64,000 nucleotides of DNA from Thermohalobaculum sp039822785 (GCA_039822785.1 JBCBMO010000004.1:124001-188000), one strand, 5' to 3'; shown: positions 26,506 through 35,362, counted from the stretch's first letter. Translations and numbers: made by a program. The notes: a model not told the origin generated them from the sequence alone.

Positions 26506-26934
26506 ATGGCGTTGACGTCGACAGAAGCCCGTTTGATCCGACAGTCCTGGCTGCGCATCGCGCCCGTCGCCAGCGTCTTCGGCGACGTCTTCTACGGCCG
26601 GCTCTTTGCGGTCGCCCCCGAACTCAGGCCCTTCTTCTGCGCCGACATGGCCCTGCAGTCGGGCAAGTTCCTGGATATGCTGGCATCGCTGGTCGAGGCG
26701 GTCGAGCGTCTCGACACCATCGGCCCCGAGATCGACACGATGGCCGCGCAGCACGTCACCTACGGCGTGCAGCCGGAGCATTACGGTCCGGTCGGGGAGG
26801 CGCTGATCTGGACCTTGGATACCTGCATGAGCACGCCGCTGTCGCCCGCCGAACGGGCCGCCTGGGTCCGGGCCTATGCCCTGGTGCGCGACCGGATGCT
26901 GGGCGGCCCCGGCTATGCGCGCCAGACAGGCTAG
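26506..26934 (+). CDS. Single-domain globin (flavohemoglobin-like)
   Basis: 142 residues from ATG 26506, with AGAGGTGG just upstream. Typical three-over-three globin features of the flavohemoglobin type: Tyr30 (FYGRLF, B10), Gln51 (DMALQSGKF, E7), and the proximal His83 in QHVTYGVQPEHYGPV, very close to the Hmp heme pocket. Only the globin domain is present; no FAD or NAD domain. It may bind oxygen or nitric oxide in the cytoplasm. It ends in a four-base CTAG overlap with the convergent P450 gene. Confidence 0.88.
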   Translation: MALTSTEARLIRQSWLRIAPVASVFGDVFYGRLFAVAPELRPFFCADMALQSGKFLDMLASLVEAVERLDTIGPEIDTMAAQHVTYGVQPEHYGPVGEALIWTLDTCMSTPLSPAERAAWVRAYALVRDRMLGGPGYARQTG

Positions 26935-28310
26935 CGCCGGGTCACCACCAACGGCATCCCGTCCCCGGGGCGGAGGGTGAAGATCATCTTGGGATCCGGC
27001 ACGAAACCCTCAGGCAACTCAAAGCGATAGCGGGCGATCAGGCTGGCCAGGATGATATGCGCCTCCATCAGCGCGAACTGCATGCCCAGGCAGATCCGCG
27101 GCCCCGCGCTGAAGGGCAGATAGGCATATCGGTGGCGGGCGGCCTTCGCCTCCGGCGCGAAACGGTCGGGATCGAAGGCATCCGGGTTGTCCCACAGCCT
27201 GCGGTGCCGGTGCAGCGCCCAGATCGGGATCATGATGATCATGCCCGGCACCACTTTGTGGCCCAGGATCTCGTCCTCGCCCTTCGCGGTCTTGGTCAGC
27301 AGGCCGGCGGGCGGATAGAGCCGCATCGCCTCGTCGATGACCTGGCGGACATAGGACATCTGCGGCAGATCCTCGGCCAGCGCCATCCGCTCGCCGAGCG
27401 CATTGCCCGCTTCCTCCGCCGCGCGGGCCTGGGCGGCCGGGTCGAAGGCCAGCAGGTAGAGCGACCAGGTGAGCGCCAGCGCCGTGGTCTCATGCCCCGC
27501 CACGATGAAGGCGAGCAGGTTGTTGCGCAGCTCCACCGCCGACATGGCCCGCCCGCTGTCCGCATCCCGCGCGCCAATCAACAGGTCGAGCAGATCCGGC
27601 GGGTCCGACGGCCCCCGCGCCTGGCGCGCCGCGATGATCGCATCCATGCGCGCATCCATCTGCTTGCCGCTCCGGTCCAGCAGCCGGCCCGGCCGGGGCA
27701 CCCAGGCAGGCGCGCCCAGGATATCGAGCAGCGAGATCCGGGCCACGTTCTCGATGAAGGCCGAGACACCGTTGGTCAGGGCCTCGCGGTCCAGGCTCTC
27801 CCGGCCCGACAGGGCGGCGTCGCAGATCACATCGGCGGTGGCCTGCACCATCTCCGGGTAGACGTCGACCACGGCGCCCTTGCCGGCCCCCGCCGCATCC
27901 ATGCGGTCGGCGGTTGCCTGGGCCGCCGCGGCCATCATCGGCGCCATGCCCACCAGATGGCGATGCTGGAAGATCGGCGCCATGGCCTTGTGCTGCCACT
28001 TCCAGGTCGCCTGCGGGGCGGTGAACAGGCTCTCCCCCTCCCGCGGGCGCAGGATGCGCAGCGTCACGTCGGAGCGGGGATAGATCGCCTCGCGCTTTTT
28101 CAGCACCTGCTCCAGCCCCTCGGGGTCCTGCAGCATCAGCCAACCGATGCGCCTTCCGCCCGAGAGGACGGGTTCATGGAAGCAGGGCTCGGGGATGATC
28201 GAGAGCAGGTTCTGCCGCGCGGCCCGCCAGGCCCGCCACATCCCCTGTGGCCCCGGCGGCGCCGGCACGGTGACCGGGATCGGACGCGCGTCTGACGTGT
28301 CGCGGGCCAT
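26931..28310 (-). CDS. Cytochrome P450
   Basis: 459 residues from ATG 28310, with AGGAGG nine bases upstream; longer starts are rejected. The I-helix has AGHETTALALTWSL, the K-helix ExxR is EAMRLYPPAG, the meander is PDRFAPE, and the heme loop FSAGPRICLG contains the axial Cys407. WKWQHKAMAPIFQHRHL matches the C-helix W-x3-R region with a Lys/His variant. The layout resembles soluble CYP4/CYP102-like bacterial P450s (class E) acting on fatty acids, terpenes or similar. It needs an external reductase, not encoded nearby. Tail-to-tail with the globin. Confidence 0.93.
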   Translation of the reverse strand: MARDTSDARPIPVTVPAPPGPQGMWRAWRAARQNLLSIIPEPCFHEPVLSGGRRIGWLMLQDPEGLEQVLKKREAIYPRSDVTLRILRPREGESLFTAPQATWKWQHKAMAPIFQHRHLVGMAPMMAAAAQATADRMDAAGAGKGAVVDVYPEMVQATADVICDAALSGRESLDREALTNGVSAFIENVARISLLDILGAPAWVPRPGRLLDRSGKQMDARMDAIIAARQARGPSDPPDLLDLLIGARDADSGRAMSAVELRNNLLAFIVAGHETTALALTWSLYLLAFDPAAQARAAEEAGNALGERMALAEDLPQMSYVRQVIDEAMRLYPPAGLLTKTAKGEDEILGHKVVPGMIIMIPIWALHRHRRLWDNPDAFDPDRFAPEAKAARHRYAYLPFSAGPRICLGMQFALMEAHIILASLIARYRFELPEGFVPDPKMIFTLRPGDGMPLVVTRR

Positions 28311-28527
28311 GATCGAACGCCTCCTGCATCCAGGTTTTTCATGAAGATGCGGCAGTGCTTCAGGGCTGCAAGGGTGGCGGCGCCCGTGTCGCGGACGGAT
28401 CGTCTGGCGCCCCCCTTGCCGCGCCCCTGGCGACCTGCTGTGCCATTGCACCGGCCCGGCGCCGGTGTCACAGCTTGGTATCGTTCAACCCCGAAACGGG
28501 AGGGGCAGGGTGGAACCACGGATCGGG

Positions 28528-30078
28528 ATGGACGGCGTGCTGCTGCCGCGCGGCGTGGCGATCGATGCGCCGGATCCCTGGCGCGCGGCGATCGAGGCCG
28601 CCCCGGTCTATGACATCGCCAACCGCTCGCCGCTGTCGCCGGTTCCGCGGCTCTCGGCGGCACTCGGCAACCAGGTCATGCTGAAGCGTGAGGATCTGCA
28701 GCCCGTCTTCAGCTTCAAGCTGCGCGGCGCCTACAACCGCCTCTCACAGCTCTCAGTGCAGGAGCGTCGGCGGGGTGTCCTCGCCGTCTCCGCCGGCAAT
28801 CACGCCCAGGGCATGGCGCTGGCCGCACAGCACCTGGGCCTTGACGCGGTCATCGTGATGCCGACGACGGCACCCGGCATCAAGGTCGACAACGTGCGCG
28901 CCCTGGGCGCGGAGGCGGTGCTGCACGGCGATGGCTTCGACGACGCGCTGGAGAAGGGGCGCGAGTTGATGGCCGAGGGCCGCGTGATGGTGCCGCCCTT
29001 CGACGATCCGGATATCGTGGTGGGGCAGGGCACCGTGGCGCGCGAACTCCTGGAACAGCACCCCGGCAGGCCGGATGTGGTCTTCATCCCCGTCGGCGGC
29101 GGGGGGCTGTGCGCGGGCATGGCCGCCTATCTCAAGGCCGTCGATCCCACGATCCGCGTCGTGGCCGTCGAGCCCGACGATGCGGCCTGTTTCGCGGCAG
29201 CCCGCGCTGCCGGCGCGCCGGTCGATCTCGCCCAGGTGGGCCTCTTCGTCGATGGCTGCGCGGTGAAGCGGGTGGGCTCCACGACCTTCGCGCTGATGGA
29301 TCGGCATGTTGACGAGGTGGTGACCGTCAGCAGCGATGCCGTCTGCGCTGCGATCCGCGACATCTTCCAGGATCTCCGCGTGATCGCAGAACCCGCAGGC
29401 GCTCTGGCCATCGCCGGCATGCGCGCCTGGGTCGAGCGCACCGGAACCGTGGGCGAGGACCTGGTGGCGGTGCTGTCCGGCGCCAACATGAACTTCGACC
29501 GCCTGCCCTACATCGCTGAGCGCGCGGAGATCGGCATGGCGGCCGAGGCGCTCTTCGGCGTCACGATCCCTGAGGAGAAGGGCAGCTTCCTCGCCTTCTG
29601 CCGCGCCGTCGGCCGCCGCGCGGTGACCGAGTTCAACTATCGCCACCGCGACGCCCGCCAGGCGGAGGTCTTCGTGGGCGTCGCCCTATCGCGCGGGCGG
29701 GCGGAGGAGGTGGAGATCGCCGCGGATCTCCGCACCTCCGGCTATGCCGTCACCGACCTCACCGCCAGCGAGGTCGCCCGGCTGCACGTGCGCTACATGG
29801 TCGGTGGCGCTGCCACAGGCATCGCCCGCGAACGGATCTTCCGCTTCGAGTTCCCCGAACGCCCGGGCGCGCTGCTCTACTTCCTCGAGACCTTGGGCGG
29901 GCGCTGGGACATCACGCTGTTCCACTACCGCAACCGCGGCGCCGCCTACGGCCGCGTCCTGGCGGGCTTCGCGGTGGCTGAGGGCGATGACGCGGCCTTC
30001 CTCACCGACCTGACCTCCATCGGCTACTGGTTCACCGAGGAAACCGGCAACCCGGCGCTCGCTCAGTTCCTCGCCTGA
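28528..30078 (+). CDS. ilvA: Threonine ammonia-lyase (threonine dehydratase), biosynthetic type
   Basis: 516 residues from ATG 28528 (a GTG a few codons earlier is possible). The PLP lysine is Lys64 in FSFKLRGAYN. VSAGNHAQGMALAA binds the cofactor phosphate area, and IPVGGGGLCAGMA is the glycine loop. The last about 190 residues, from SFLAFCRAVGRRAVTEFNYRH, form two ACT-like repeats, the allosteric part of the long form of IlvA (isoleucine inhibition, valine relief in relatives). The enzyme turns threonine into 2-oxobutyrate and ammonia in the first step of isoleucine synthesis. Convergent with the MESH1-like gene. Confidence 0.93.
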   Translation: MDGVLLPRGVAIDAPDPWRAAIEAAPVYDIANRSPLSPVPRLSAALGNQVMLKREDLQPVFSFKLRGAYNRLSQLSVQERRRGVLAVSAGNHAQGMALAAQHLGLDAVIVMPTTAPGIKVDNVRALGAEAVLHGDGFDDALEKGRELMAEGRVMVPPFDDPDIVVGQGTVARELLEQHPGRPDVVFIPVGGGGLCAGMAAYLKAVDPTIRVVAVEPDDAACFAAARAAGAPVDLAQVGLFVDGCAVKRVGSTTFALMDRHVDEVVTVSSDAVCAAIRDIFQDLRVIAEPAGALAIAGMRAWVERTGTVGEDLVAVLSGANMNFDRLPYIAERAEIGMAAEALFGVTIPEEKGSFLAFCRAVGRRAVTEFNYRHRDARQAEVFVGVALSRGRAEEVEIAADLRTSGYAVTDLTASEVARLHVRYMVGGAATGIARERIFRFEFPERPGALLYFLETLGGRWDITLFHYRNRGAAYGRVLAGFAVAEGDDAAFLTDLTSIGYWFTEETGNPALAQFLA

Positions 30079-30113
30079 CGGCGCGGGCCTCCCAGTCTGG
30101 CCGCACCCTGCCC

Positions 30114-31046
30114 TCAGCCTGTGTCGTCGGCGTAGACGCGGATGTAGCGCCCGCCGACCTCGATGCCGACGAAGCGCTCGTCGAAGACCAGGCACAGGCG
30201 TTGGGCGAGGCCCACGATCGCATCCGTATCGTCGCTGCGGATGCGCGCGATCAGCACCGGCCGGCGCACGCCGTCATAGACCGCCTTCGCCTCCTGCACG
30301 GTGACCGAGGGGAAGTGCTGCGCGCAGGTCTTGCAGAGCTTGTCGATGGCTGCCTCGCCCAGGTCGCGCCGCTGGGTATTGGCCAGGTAGACCAGGTGCA
30401 CCTGCTGGCCGATCACCCCCTCCAGGTGCTGGCGCACATGGGCGACGTCGTCGTACTCCAGCGCCTCGCCGGATCGGATCGCCCGCTCGACCCCGGCACA
30501 GGTCTCGCCGAAGCAGTCGTCGAAGAAGGCGTTGGAGGTGTTCCCCGCGGCGATCAGGGCCCGGCAGTCCTCCAGGTACGACAGCCGCCGCTCCGCGGTC
30601 CAGCCGGCCGGGGGCGACAGGGCGACCGCGCGCAGGTTGGAGATCACATCGGCGGTCTTCACCAGCCGCGCCTCCAGCGATTTGTGCGGCATCGAGGCCA
30701 GGCGGTGGCGTCGCCGCTCCTCCTTAGGCGTGTTCATGTCGTCCGAGACCTCGGCGACGATGGCGGCGACGCGCGGACCGAAGGCCTCGGCCAACCCCTC
30801 CGGCGTGGTGGCCGTGTCCTCGACCACGTCGTGCATCAGGGCGGCGATCATCAGCTCCGGGTCGCGCCCGCCGGTGGCGCAGGCCACCAGATGCATCACC
30901 TCGACCAGGTGGTTGATATAGGGCTCCTGGGCTGCCCCCTTGCGCCGCTGGTTCTTGTGCGCCTCCGCGACGAAGGCGAGGGCGCGCGCGACCTCGGTCA
31001 GCGCCGTCGCCTCGGTCCCGCCGGGTGGGGTGGCGTCCTCGGCCAT
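30114..31046 (-). CDS. HD-domain hydrolase, MESH1-like (SpoT-type) with C-terminal extension
   Basis: 310 residues. Residues 20-180 match the metazoan SpoT homologue MESH1 closely: YINHLVEVMHLV (His46), ALMHDVVEDT (His72, Asp73, Glu76, Asp77), VAEVSDDMNTPKEERRRHRL, and KTADVISNL with Asp133, the four metal ligands and the ED pair of a (p)ppGpp 3'-hydrolase. MESH1 also acts on NADPH, so the substrate is open. The last about 130 residues (from DDVAHVRQHLEG, with CKTC at its centre) are not part of MESH1 and I do not recognise them. The gene lies four bases after atoA and is probably co-transcribed with atoDA. Confidence 0.82.
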   Translation of the reverse strand: MAEDATPPGGTEATALTEVARALAFVAEAHKNQRRKGAAQEPYINHLVEVMHLVACATGGRDPELMIAALMHDVVEDTATTPEGLAEAFGPRVAAIVAEVSDDMNTPKEERRRHRLASMPHKSLEARLVKTADVISNLRAVALSPPAGWTAERRLSYLEDCRALIAAGNTSNAFFDDCFGETCAGVERAIRSGEALEYDDVAHVRQHLEGVIGQQVHLVYLANTQRRDLGEAAIDKLCKTCAQHFPSVTVQEAKAVYDGVRRPVLIARIRSDDTDAIVGLAQRLCLVFDERFVGIEVGGRYIRVYADDTG

Positions 31047-31050
31047 GGGC

Positions 31051-31701
31051 TCAGGCCGCCATCTCGGGCACCTCGCCCTCGATCAGCAGCGGTGCGGCGG
31101 TGGCGGCCTGGATGTCGTCGACGCTCACGCCCGCGGCGCGCTCGACCAGCGCGAGGCCGGCGTCGGTCGGCTTGATGACCGCCATCTCGGTGACGATCAG
31201 GTCCACCCGCCGCTCGGCGGTCAGCGGCAGCGAGCACTCCTCGACGATCTTCGGACGTCCCTTGGCGGTGTGCACCATGGCGACGATGACGCGCTTGGCG
31301 CCGGCCACCAGGTCCATCGCGCCGCCCATCCCCGGCACCATCTTGCCCGGTACCATCCAGTTGGCCAGATACCCGCGCGCATCGACCTGCAGCCCGCCCA
31401 GGACGGTCATGTCCAGATGCCCCCCGCGGATCAGGCCGAAGCTCATGGCGCTGTCGATCGACGCCGCCCCGGGCACCGCGGTGACGAAACCGCCGCCCGC
31501 GTCGGTCAGATCCGGATCCTCCATCCCCTCCGGCGGGCGGGCGCCCAGGCCCACGACGCCGTTCTCGGCCTGGAAGAAGACATGCATCCCTTCGGGCAGG
31601 TGGTTGGCGACCAGGCTCGGCAGCCCGATGCCCAGGTTCACCAGGGTGTCGGGCTTCACCTCCTGTGCGACGCGCCGGGCGATCTGGTTCTTCACGTCCA
31701 T
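31051..31701 (-). CDS. atoA: Acetate/acetoacetate CoA-transferase, beta subunit
   Basis: 216 residues with MDVKNQIARRVAQEVKPDTLVNLGIGLPSLVANHLPEG at the start, FQAENGVVGLG containing the catalytic Glu that forms the CoA thioester, and SFGLIRGGHLDMTVLGGLQVD, GYLANWMVPGKMVPGMGGAMDLV. It is close to E. coli AtoA along the whole length, with GENGxxGxG conserved as AENG. It forms an alpha/beta heterotetramer with AtoD. The substrate could be acetoacetate or another short-chain 3-oxoacid or acid. Starts in a one-base overlap with atoD. Confidence 0.9.
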   Translation of the reverse strand: MDVKNQIARRVAQEVKPDTLVNLGIGLPSLVANHLPEGMHVFFQAENGVVGLGARPPEGMEDPDLTDAGGGFVTAVPGAASIDSAMSFGLIRGGHLDMTVLGGLQVDARGYLANWMVPGKMVPGMGGAMDLVAGAKRVIVAMVHTAKGRPKIVEECSLPLTAERRVDLIVTEMAVIKPTDAGLALVERAAGVSVDDIQAATAAPLLIEGEVPEMAA

Positions 31702-32354
31702 CAGGCGGCCCTCTCCAGCAGGTGATCCACAAGAATGCCCGGCGTCTTCACCGCATCGGGCGAGATCACGCCCACCGGCACGATGAGTTGCGGCTCGGCG
31801 ATCACCGTCTCCGCCGCCATGGCCATGATCGGATTGAAGTTATGCGCGGTCAGCGAGTACTCGAGGTTGCCGACGTAATCCGCCTGGCGCGCGGCGATCA
31901 GGGCAAAGTCGCCGTGGATCGGCGTCTCAAGCAGATAGCGCTTGCCCTCGACCTCAACGACCTGCTTGCCCTCCTCGACCGGGGTGCCGATGCCCGTGGC
32001 GGTCAGGATCCCGCCCAGGCCCACGCCTGCGGCGCGGATGCGCTCTACCAGCGTGCCCTGAGGGACCAGGTCGACCTGCATCTCGCCGGCGATCATCTTG
32101 GCCTGCGTCTCGGGGTTGAGGCCGATGTGACTGACCACGGCCCGCGCGACCGCGCCCGCGGTGACCAGCTTGCCGATGCCGCAGCCCGGATAGGCGGTGT
32201 CATTGGCCACGACCGTCAGCCCGGTGACGCCGCGCGCGACCAGGGCGTCGATCAGCCGATGGGGCGAGCCCACGCCCATGAACCCGCCGATCAGGACGGT
32301 GGCGCCGTCGGGGATAAGCGCTGCCGCCGCCTCGACCTTGATCGCCGACTTCAT
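31701..32354 (-). CDS. atoD: Acetate/acetoacetate CoA-transferase, alpha subunit
   Basis: 217 residues from ATG 32354, with GGGAGG five bases upstream; the GTG just before it only adds one residue. GATVLIGGFMGVGSPHRLIDAL binds CoA, and VSHIGLNPETQAKMIAGEMQVDLVPQGTLVERIR and GIGTPVEEGKQ are AtoD signatures. It moves CoA between acetyl- or short-chain acyl-CoA and a 3-oxoacid, linking ketone bodies, threonine or PHB breakdown products to central metabolism. Two TTGC...GCAA palindromes lie just upstream. Confidence 0.9.
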   Translation of the reverse strand: MKSAIKVEAAAALIPDGATVLIGGFMGVGSPHRLIDALVARGVTGLTVVANDTAYPGCGIGKLVTAGAVARAVVSHIGLNPETQAKMIAGEMQVDLVPQGTLVERIRAAGVGLGGILTATGIGTPVEEGKQVVEVEGKRYLLETPIHGDFALIAARQADYVGNLEYSLTAHNFNPIMAMAAETVIAEPQLIVPVGVISPDAVKTPGILVDHLLERAA

Positions 32355-32368
32355 CACCGCCTCCCGCC

Positions 32369-32404
32369 TTGCTGCACTGCCGCAACCCTTGCAGTCTGCG
32401 GCAA
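32369..32404. promoter_or_regulatory. Tandem TTGC-N8/9-GCAA palindromes before atoD
   Basis: TTGC-N9-GCAA at 32369-32385 and TTGC-N8-GCAA at 32389-32404 have centres about 20 bases apart, nearly two turns of DNA. They lie 15-50 bases before the atoD start. TGC-rich palindromes of this sort are bound by PhaR and by short-chain fatty acid regulators in alphaproteobacteria, so either could act here. The regulator is not known. Confidence 0.45.
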
Positions 32405-32447
32405 CCGTTTCATGACACGCAAGGCGACAGACCGCGCAGACCCAGAG

Positions 32448-34820
32448 TCAGGCGCGGGCGGGTTTGCGCTTGAGGCCGAGGGTGTCGTAGGCGGCGGACA
32501 GGATCGCGGCGGTGTCGATGCGGTAGGCGCGGTAGAGATCGGCGATGTTGCCGGATTGCCCGAAGTGCTCGACCCCCAGCGACCGAGTGCGGTGCCCGCG
32601 TACGCCGCCCAGCCAGGACAGCGTGGTGGGATAGGCGTCGCAGACCGTGATGATCCCGGCGGTGCGGGGGATCTCGTCGATCAGGGTCTCGATATGGCTC
32701 GGCGCCTGGTGCTCGCCTGCCTCCCGCGCGCGCTGGGCGGCCATCCAGCCCGCCGACAGCCGGTCGGGGGAGGTAACGGCGAGCAGGCCGATGTCGCGGG
32801 CATCCTCCGCGAGCTGCGCGACCGAGGCGATCGCCTCCGGCGCCACGGCCCCGGTGTAGGCGATGACCAGATCGCAGCCCGGCCCCGGCGGGCGCCACCA
32901 ATAGGCCCCGTCGATGATCGCCCGTTCCTGCGCGGTGCTGAGGACCCGCTGCGGCTGTTCCAGCGTCCGGGTCGAGAGGCGGAGATAGACCGAGCCCCCG
33001 CGCGCATCGTGCAGCCAGTCGCCCACCACCGGCGCGCCCTCGTCGCGCTGCAGATAGTCGAAGGCCCAGCGCATCATGACCTCGAGCTCATCGGCGAAGG
33101 CGGGCTCGAACGACGCCAGGCCGTCCTGCGCCATCCCCAGCATCGGCGCGTTGATCGACTGGTGAGCCCCGCCCTCCGGCGCCAGGGTGATGCCGCTGGG
33201 GGTGCCGACGACGATGAAGCGCGCGTCCTGATAGCAGGCGTAGTTCAGCGCATCGAGGCCGCGCGACAGGAAGGGGTCGTAGAGCGTGCCGATGGGGATC
33301 AGCCGCTCGCCGAAGACGCTGTGGCTAAGGCCGAGGGCCGCGAGCAGGATGAAGAGGTTGTTCTCCGCGATCCCCAGTTCCAGGTGCTGGCCGCCTTCGC
33401 CGGCCGCCCATTTCTGGACGCTCGGCACTTTTTCGTCGCGGAAGACGTCCTGTTTGGGGGTGCGCGAGAAGCGGCCGCGCCGGTTCACCCAGGGCCCGAG
33501 GCCGGTGGAGACGGTGACATCCGGCGCGGTGGTGACGATCCGCTCTGCCAGGCTGCCGTCGCTCTTGTCCCGCCCGATGTCGTCCAGGATCCGACCGAAG
33601 GCGGTCTGGGTGGAGGTCTGCTCCTCCCGCCGCTCCGACAGCTTGGGCGGCACCGGCAGCCGGCCCGCCGGATAGCGCCGGGCGCCGCGGGCGTTGAAGG
33701 GTACGGATTTCAGCACCGGCTCCAGCGCGGCGCGGTCGAGGCCCTCGAAGGGCTCCCACTCCCGCCCCGCCGCGACGCCCATCTCGTCGCGAAATGCCTC
33801 CATCTGCGCCGGGGTCATCTGGCCGGAGTGGTTGTCCTTATGCCCCGCCAGCGGCGTGCCGTAGCCCTTGATGGTATAGGCGATGAAGGCGGTCGGCGTC
33901 TCGGAGGTCGCACCGCGGAACACCCGGCTCAGCGTCGGCAGGTCGTGACCGCCCAGGTTGGTCATCAACCGCTGTATTTGAACATCGTTCAAATGGCCCG
34001 TCAGGTTGCCCACCGTGTTGTGGCCCAGGTCCGCCTCCAGCCGGTCGCGCCAGGCCGCCCCGCCGCGGAAGGTTAAGGCCGAGTACAGGTCATTGGGGCA
34101 GGCGTCGATCCACTCGCGCAGCGCCTCGCCGCCTGGCTGGGCGAAGGTCTCCTCCAGCAGATGGCCGTACTTGATGACCTGCACGTCCCAGCCGAAGGAG
34201 CGGAAGATGTCGCCATAGCGGCTGTGCATCTGCTCATCGACCACCGCATCCAGCGACTGGCGGTTGTAGTCGATGATCCACCAGCAATTGCGCAGCGAAT
34301 GCCGCATCCCCTCCTGCAGCGCCTCGAAGATATTGCCCTCGTCGAACTCCGCATCGCCCGCGAGCGCGATCATCCGCCCGCCGGTGCCCTTGCCCTGCCA
34401 CCCATGGCCGGTGAGGTAGTCCTGGGTCAGCGAGGCAAAGAGCGTCATCGCCACGCCAAGCCCGACCGACCCGGTGGAGAAATCCACATCGTCGGCGTCC
34501 TTGGTGCGCGAGGGGTAGGACTGCGCGCCGCCCAGCGCCCGGAACCGCTCCAGCGCCGCGCGGGACTGATTGCCGAGCAGGTACTGGATCGCGTGGAAAA
34601 TCGGGCTGGCGTGCGGCTTTACCGCGACCCGGTCCTCCGGCCGCAGCACGTCGAAGTAGAGGGCCGTCATGATCGAGGCGATGGAGGCGGAGGAAGCCTG
34701 ATGCCCCCCGACCTTCAGCCCGTCCTCGTTGGGGCGGATGTGGTTGGCGTTGTGGATCATCCAGCAGGCGAGCCACAGCACCTTTTTCTCCAGCGCCGCC
34801 AGCGCCGTCTCTGAGGTCAT
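32448..34820 (-). CDS. Transketolase-fold E1, AceE-like 2-oxoacid dehydrogenase (no E2 nearby)
   Basis: 790 residues from ATG 34820, with GGGAGGGAAG just upstream. The sequence follows homodimeric AceE/transketolase enzymes: NHIRPNEDGLKVGGHQASSASIASIM near the start, thiamin diphosphate motif AGDAEFDEGNIFEAL ending WWIIDYNRQSLD, GYGTPLAGHKDNHSGQMTP, and HLELGIAENNLFILLAALG with the cofactor-activating Glu. The length is shorter than AceE (about 890). MdeB of Pseudomonas, a 2-oxobutyrate-related homologue, is of this kind. Substrates could be pyruvate or 2-oxobutyrate, the product of the nearby IlvA; no E2/E3 genes are present. Divergent from aroQ across 97 bases. Confidence 0.82.
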   Translation of the reverse strand: MTSETALAALEKKVLWLACWMIHNANHIRPNEDGLKVGGHQASSASIASIMTALYFDVLRPEDRVAVKPHASPIFHAIQYLLGNQSRAALERFRALGGAQSYPSRTKDADDVDFSTGSVGLGVAMTLFASLTQDYLTGHGWQGKGTGGRMIALAGDAEFDEGNIFEALQEGMRHSLRNCWWIIDYNRQSLDAVVDEQMHSRYGDIFRSFGWDVQVIKYGHLLEETFAQPGGEALREWIDACPNDLYSALTFRGGAAWRDRLEADLGHNTVGNLTGHLNDVQIQRLMTNLGGHDLPTLSRVFRGATSETPTAFIAYTIKGYGTPLAGHKDNHSGQMTPAQMEAFRDEMGVAAGREWEPFEGLDRAALEPVLKSVPFNARGARRYPAGRLPVPPKLSERREEQTSTQTAFGRILDDIGRDKSDGSLAERIVTTAPDVTVSTGLGPWVNRRGRFSRTPKQDVFRDEKVPSVQKWAAGEGGQHLELGIAENNLFILLAALGLSHSVFGERLIPIGTLYDPFLSRGLDALNYACYQDARFIVVGTPSGITLAPEGGAHQSINAPMLGMAQDGLASFEPAFADELEVMMRWAFDYLQRDEGAPVVGDWLHDARGGSVYLRLSTRTLEQPQRVLSTAQERAIIDGAYWWRPPGPGCDLVIAYTGAVAPEAIASVAQLAEDARDIGLLAVTSPDRLSAGWMAAQRAREAGEHQAPSHIETLIDEIPRTAGIITVCDAYPTTLSWLGGVRGHRTRSLGVEHFGQSGNIADLYRAYRIDTAAILSAAYDTLGLKRKPARA

Positions 34821-34917
34821 GCTTCCCTCCCGCAGATCATAGGTCAGCGTTATTGTCTTGTTGCCCGAGCCTAAGAACGGTGGGAGAGAAAGGTCAACCA
34901 AGATCGAGGGGCTTGCA

Positions 34918-35358
34918 ATGGCGTCGCACGTGCTCGTGTTGAACGGACCCAACCTCAACCTGCTCGGCACGCGGGAGCCGGAGGTCTACGGCACCACGAC
35001 GCTGGCGGACGTGGAGACGCTGTGCCGCGAGGTGGCGGCGGCTGAGGGGCTGGAGATCGGTTTTCGCCAGTCCAACGCCGAGCATGATCTGGTGGGTTGG
35101 ATCCAGGATGCGCGGGGGCAGGCGGCGGCCATCGTGATCAACCCGGCGGCCTTCACCCATACCTCCGTCGCGATCCTCGATGCTTTGCAAACCTTCGAGG
35201 GGCCGGTGATCGAGGTGCATTTGTCGAACGTGCACGCGCGCGAGGAATTCCGCCGCCACTCCTATGTCTCTCCGGTGGCGGCGGCGGTGATCGCGGGCTG
35301 TGGCGCGCAGGGCTACGCCTATGCGCTGCGGCAGGTGGCGCTGCTCCTGCGCGGCTGA
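34918..35358 (+). CDS. aroQ: 3-dehydroquinate dehydratase, type II
   Basis: 146 residues, the usual type II length, from ATG 34918 with GAGGGG upstream. LVLNGPNLNLLGTREPEVYG contains the catalytic Tyr, FRQSNAEHDLVGWIQDA and VINPAAFTHTSVAILDAL contain conserved substrate residues, and VIEVHLSNVHAREEFRRHSY the rest of the active-site lid. It dehydrates 3-dehydroquinate in the shikimate pathway as a dodecamer in the cytoplasm. It ends four bases before the stop of the convergent phasin gene. Confidence 0.95.
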   Translation: MASHVLVLNGPNLNLLGTREPEVYGTTTLADVETLCREVAAAEGLEIGFRQSNAEHDLVGWIQDARGQAAAIVINPAAFTHTSVAILDALQTFEGPVIEVHLSNVHAREEFRRHSYVSPVAAAVIAGCGAQGYAYALRQVALLLRG

Positions 35359-35362
35359 GCGC

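Noticed and set aside
31665..34076. An 803-residue open frame on the plus strand
   Set aside because: It lies opposite atoD and the AceE-like gene and shows no recognisable motif or ribosome site.
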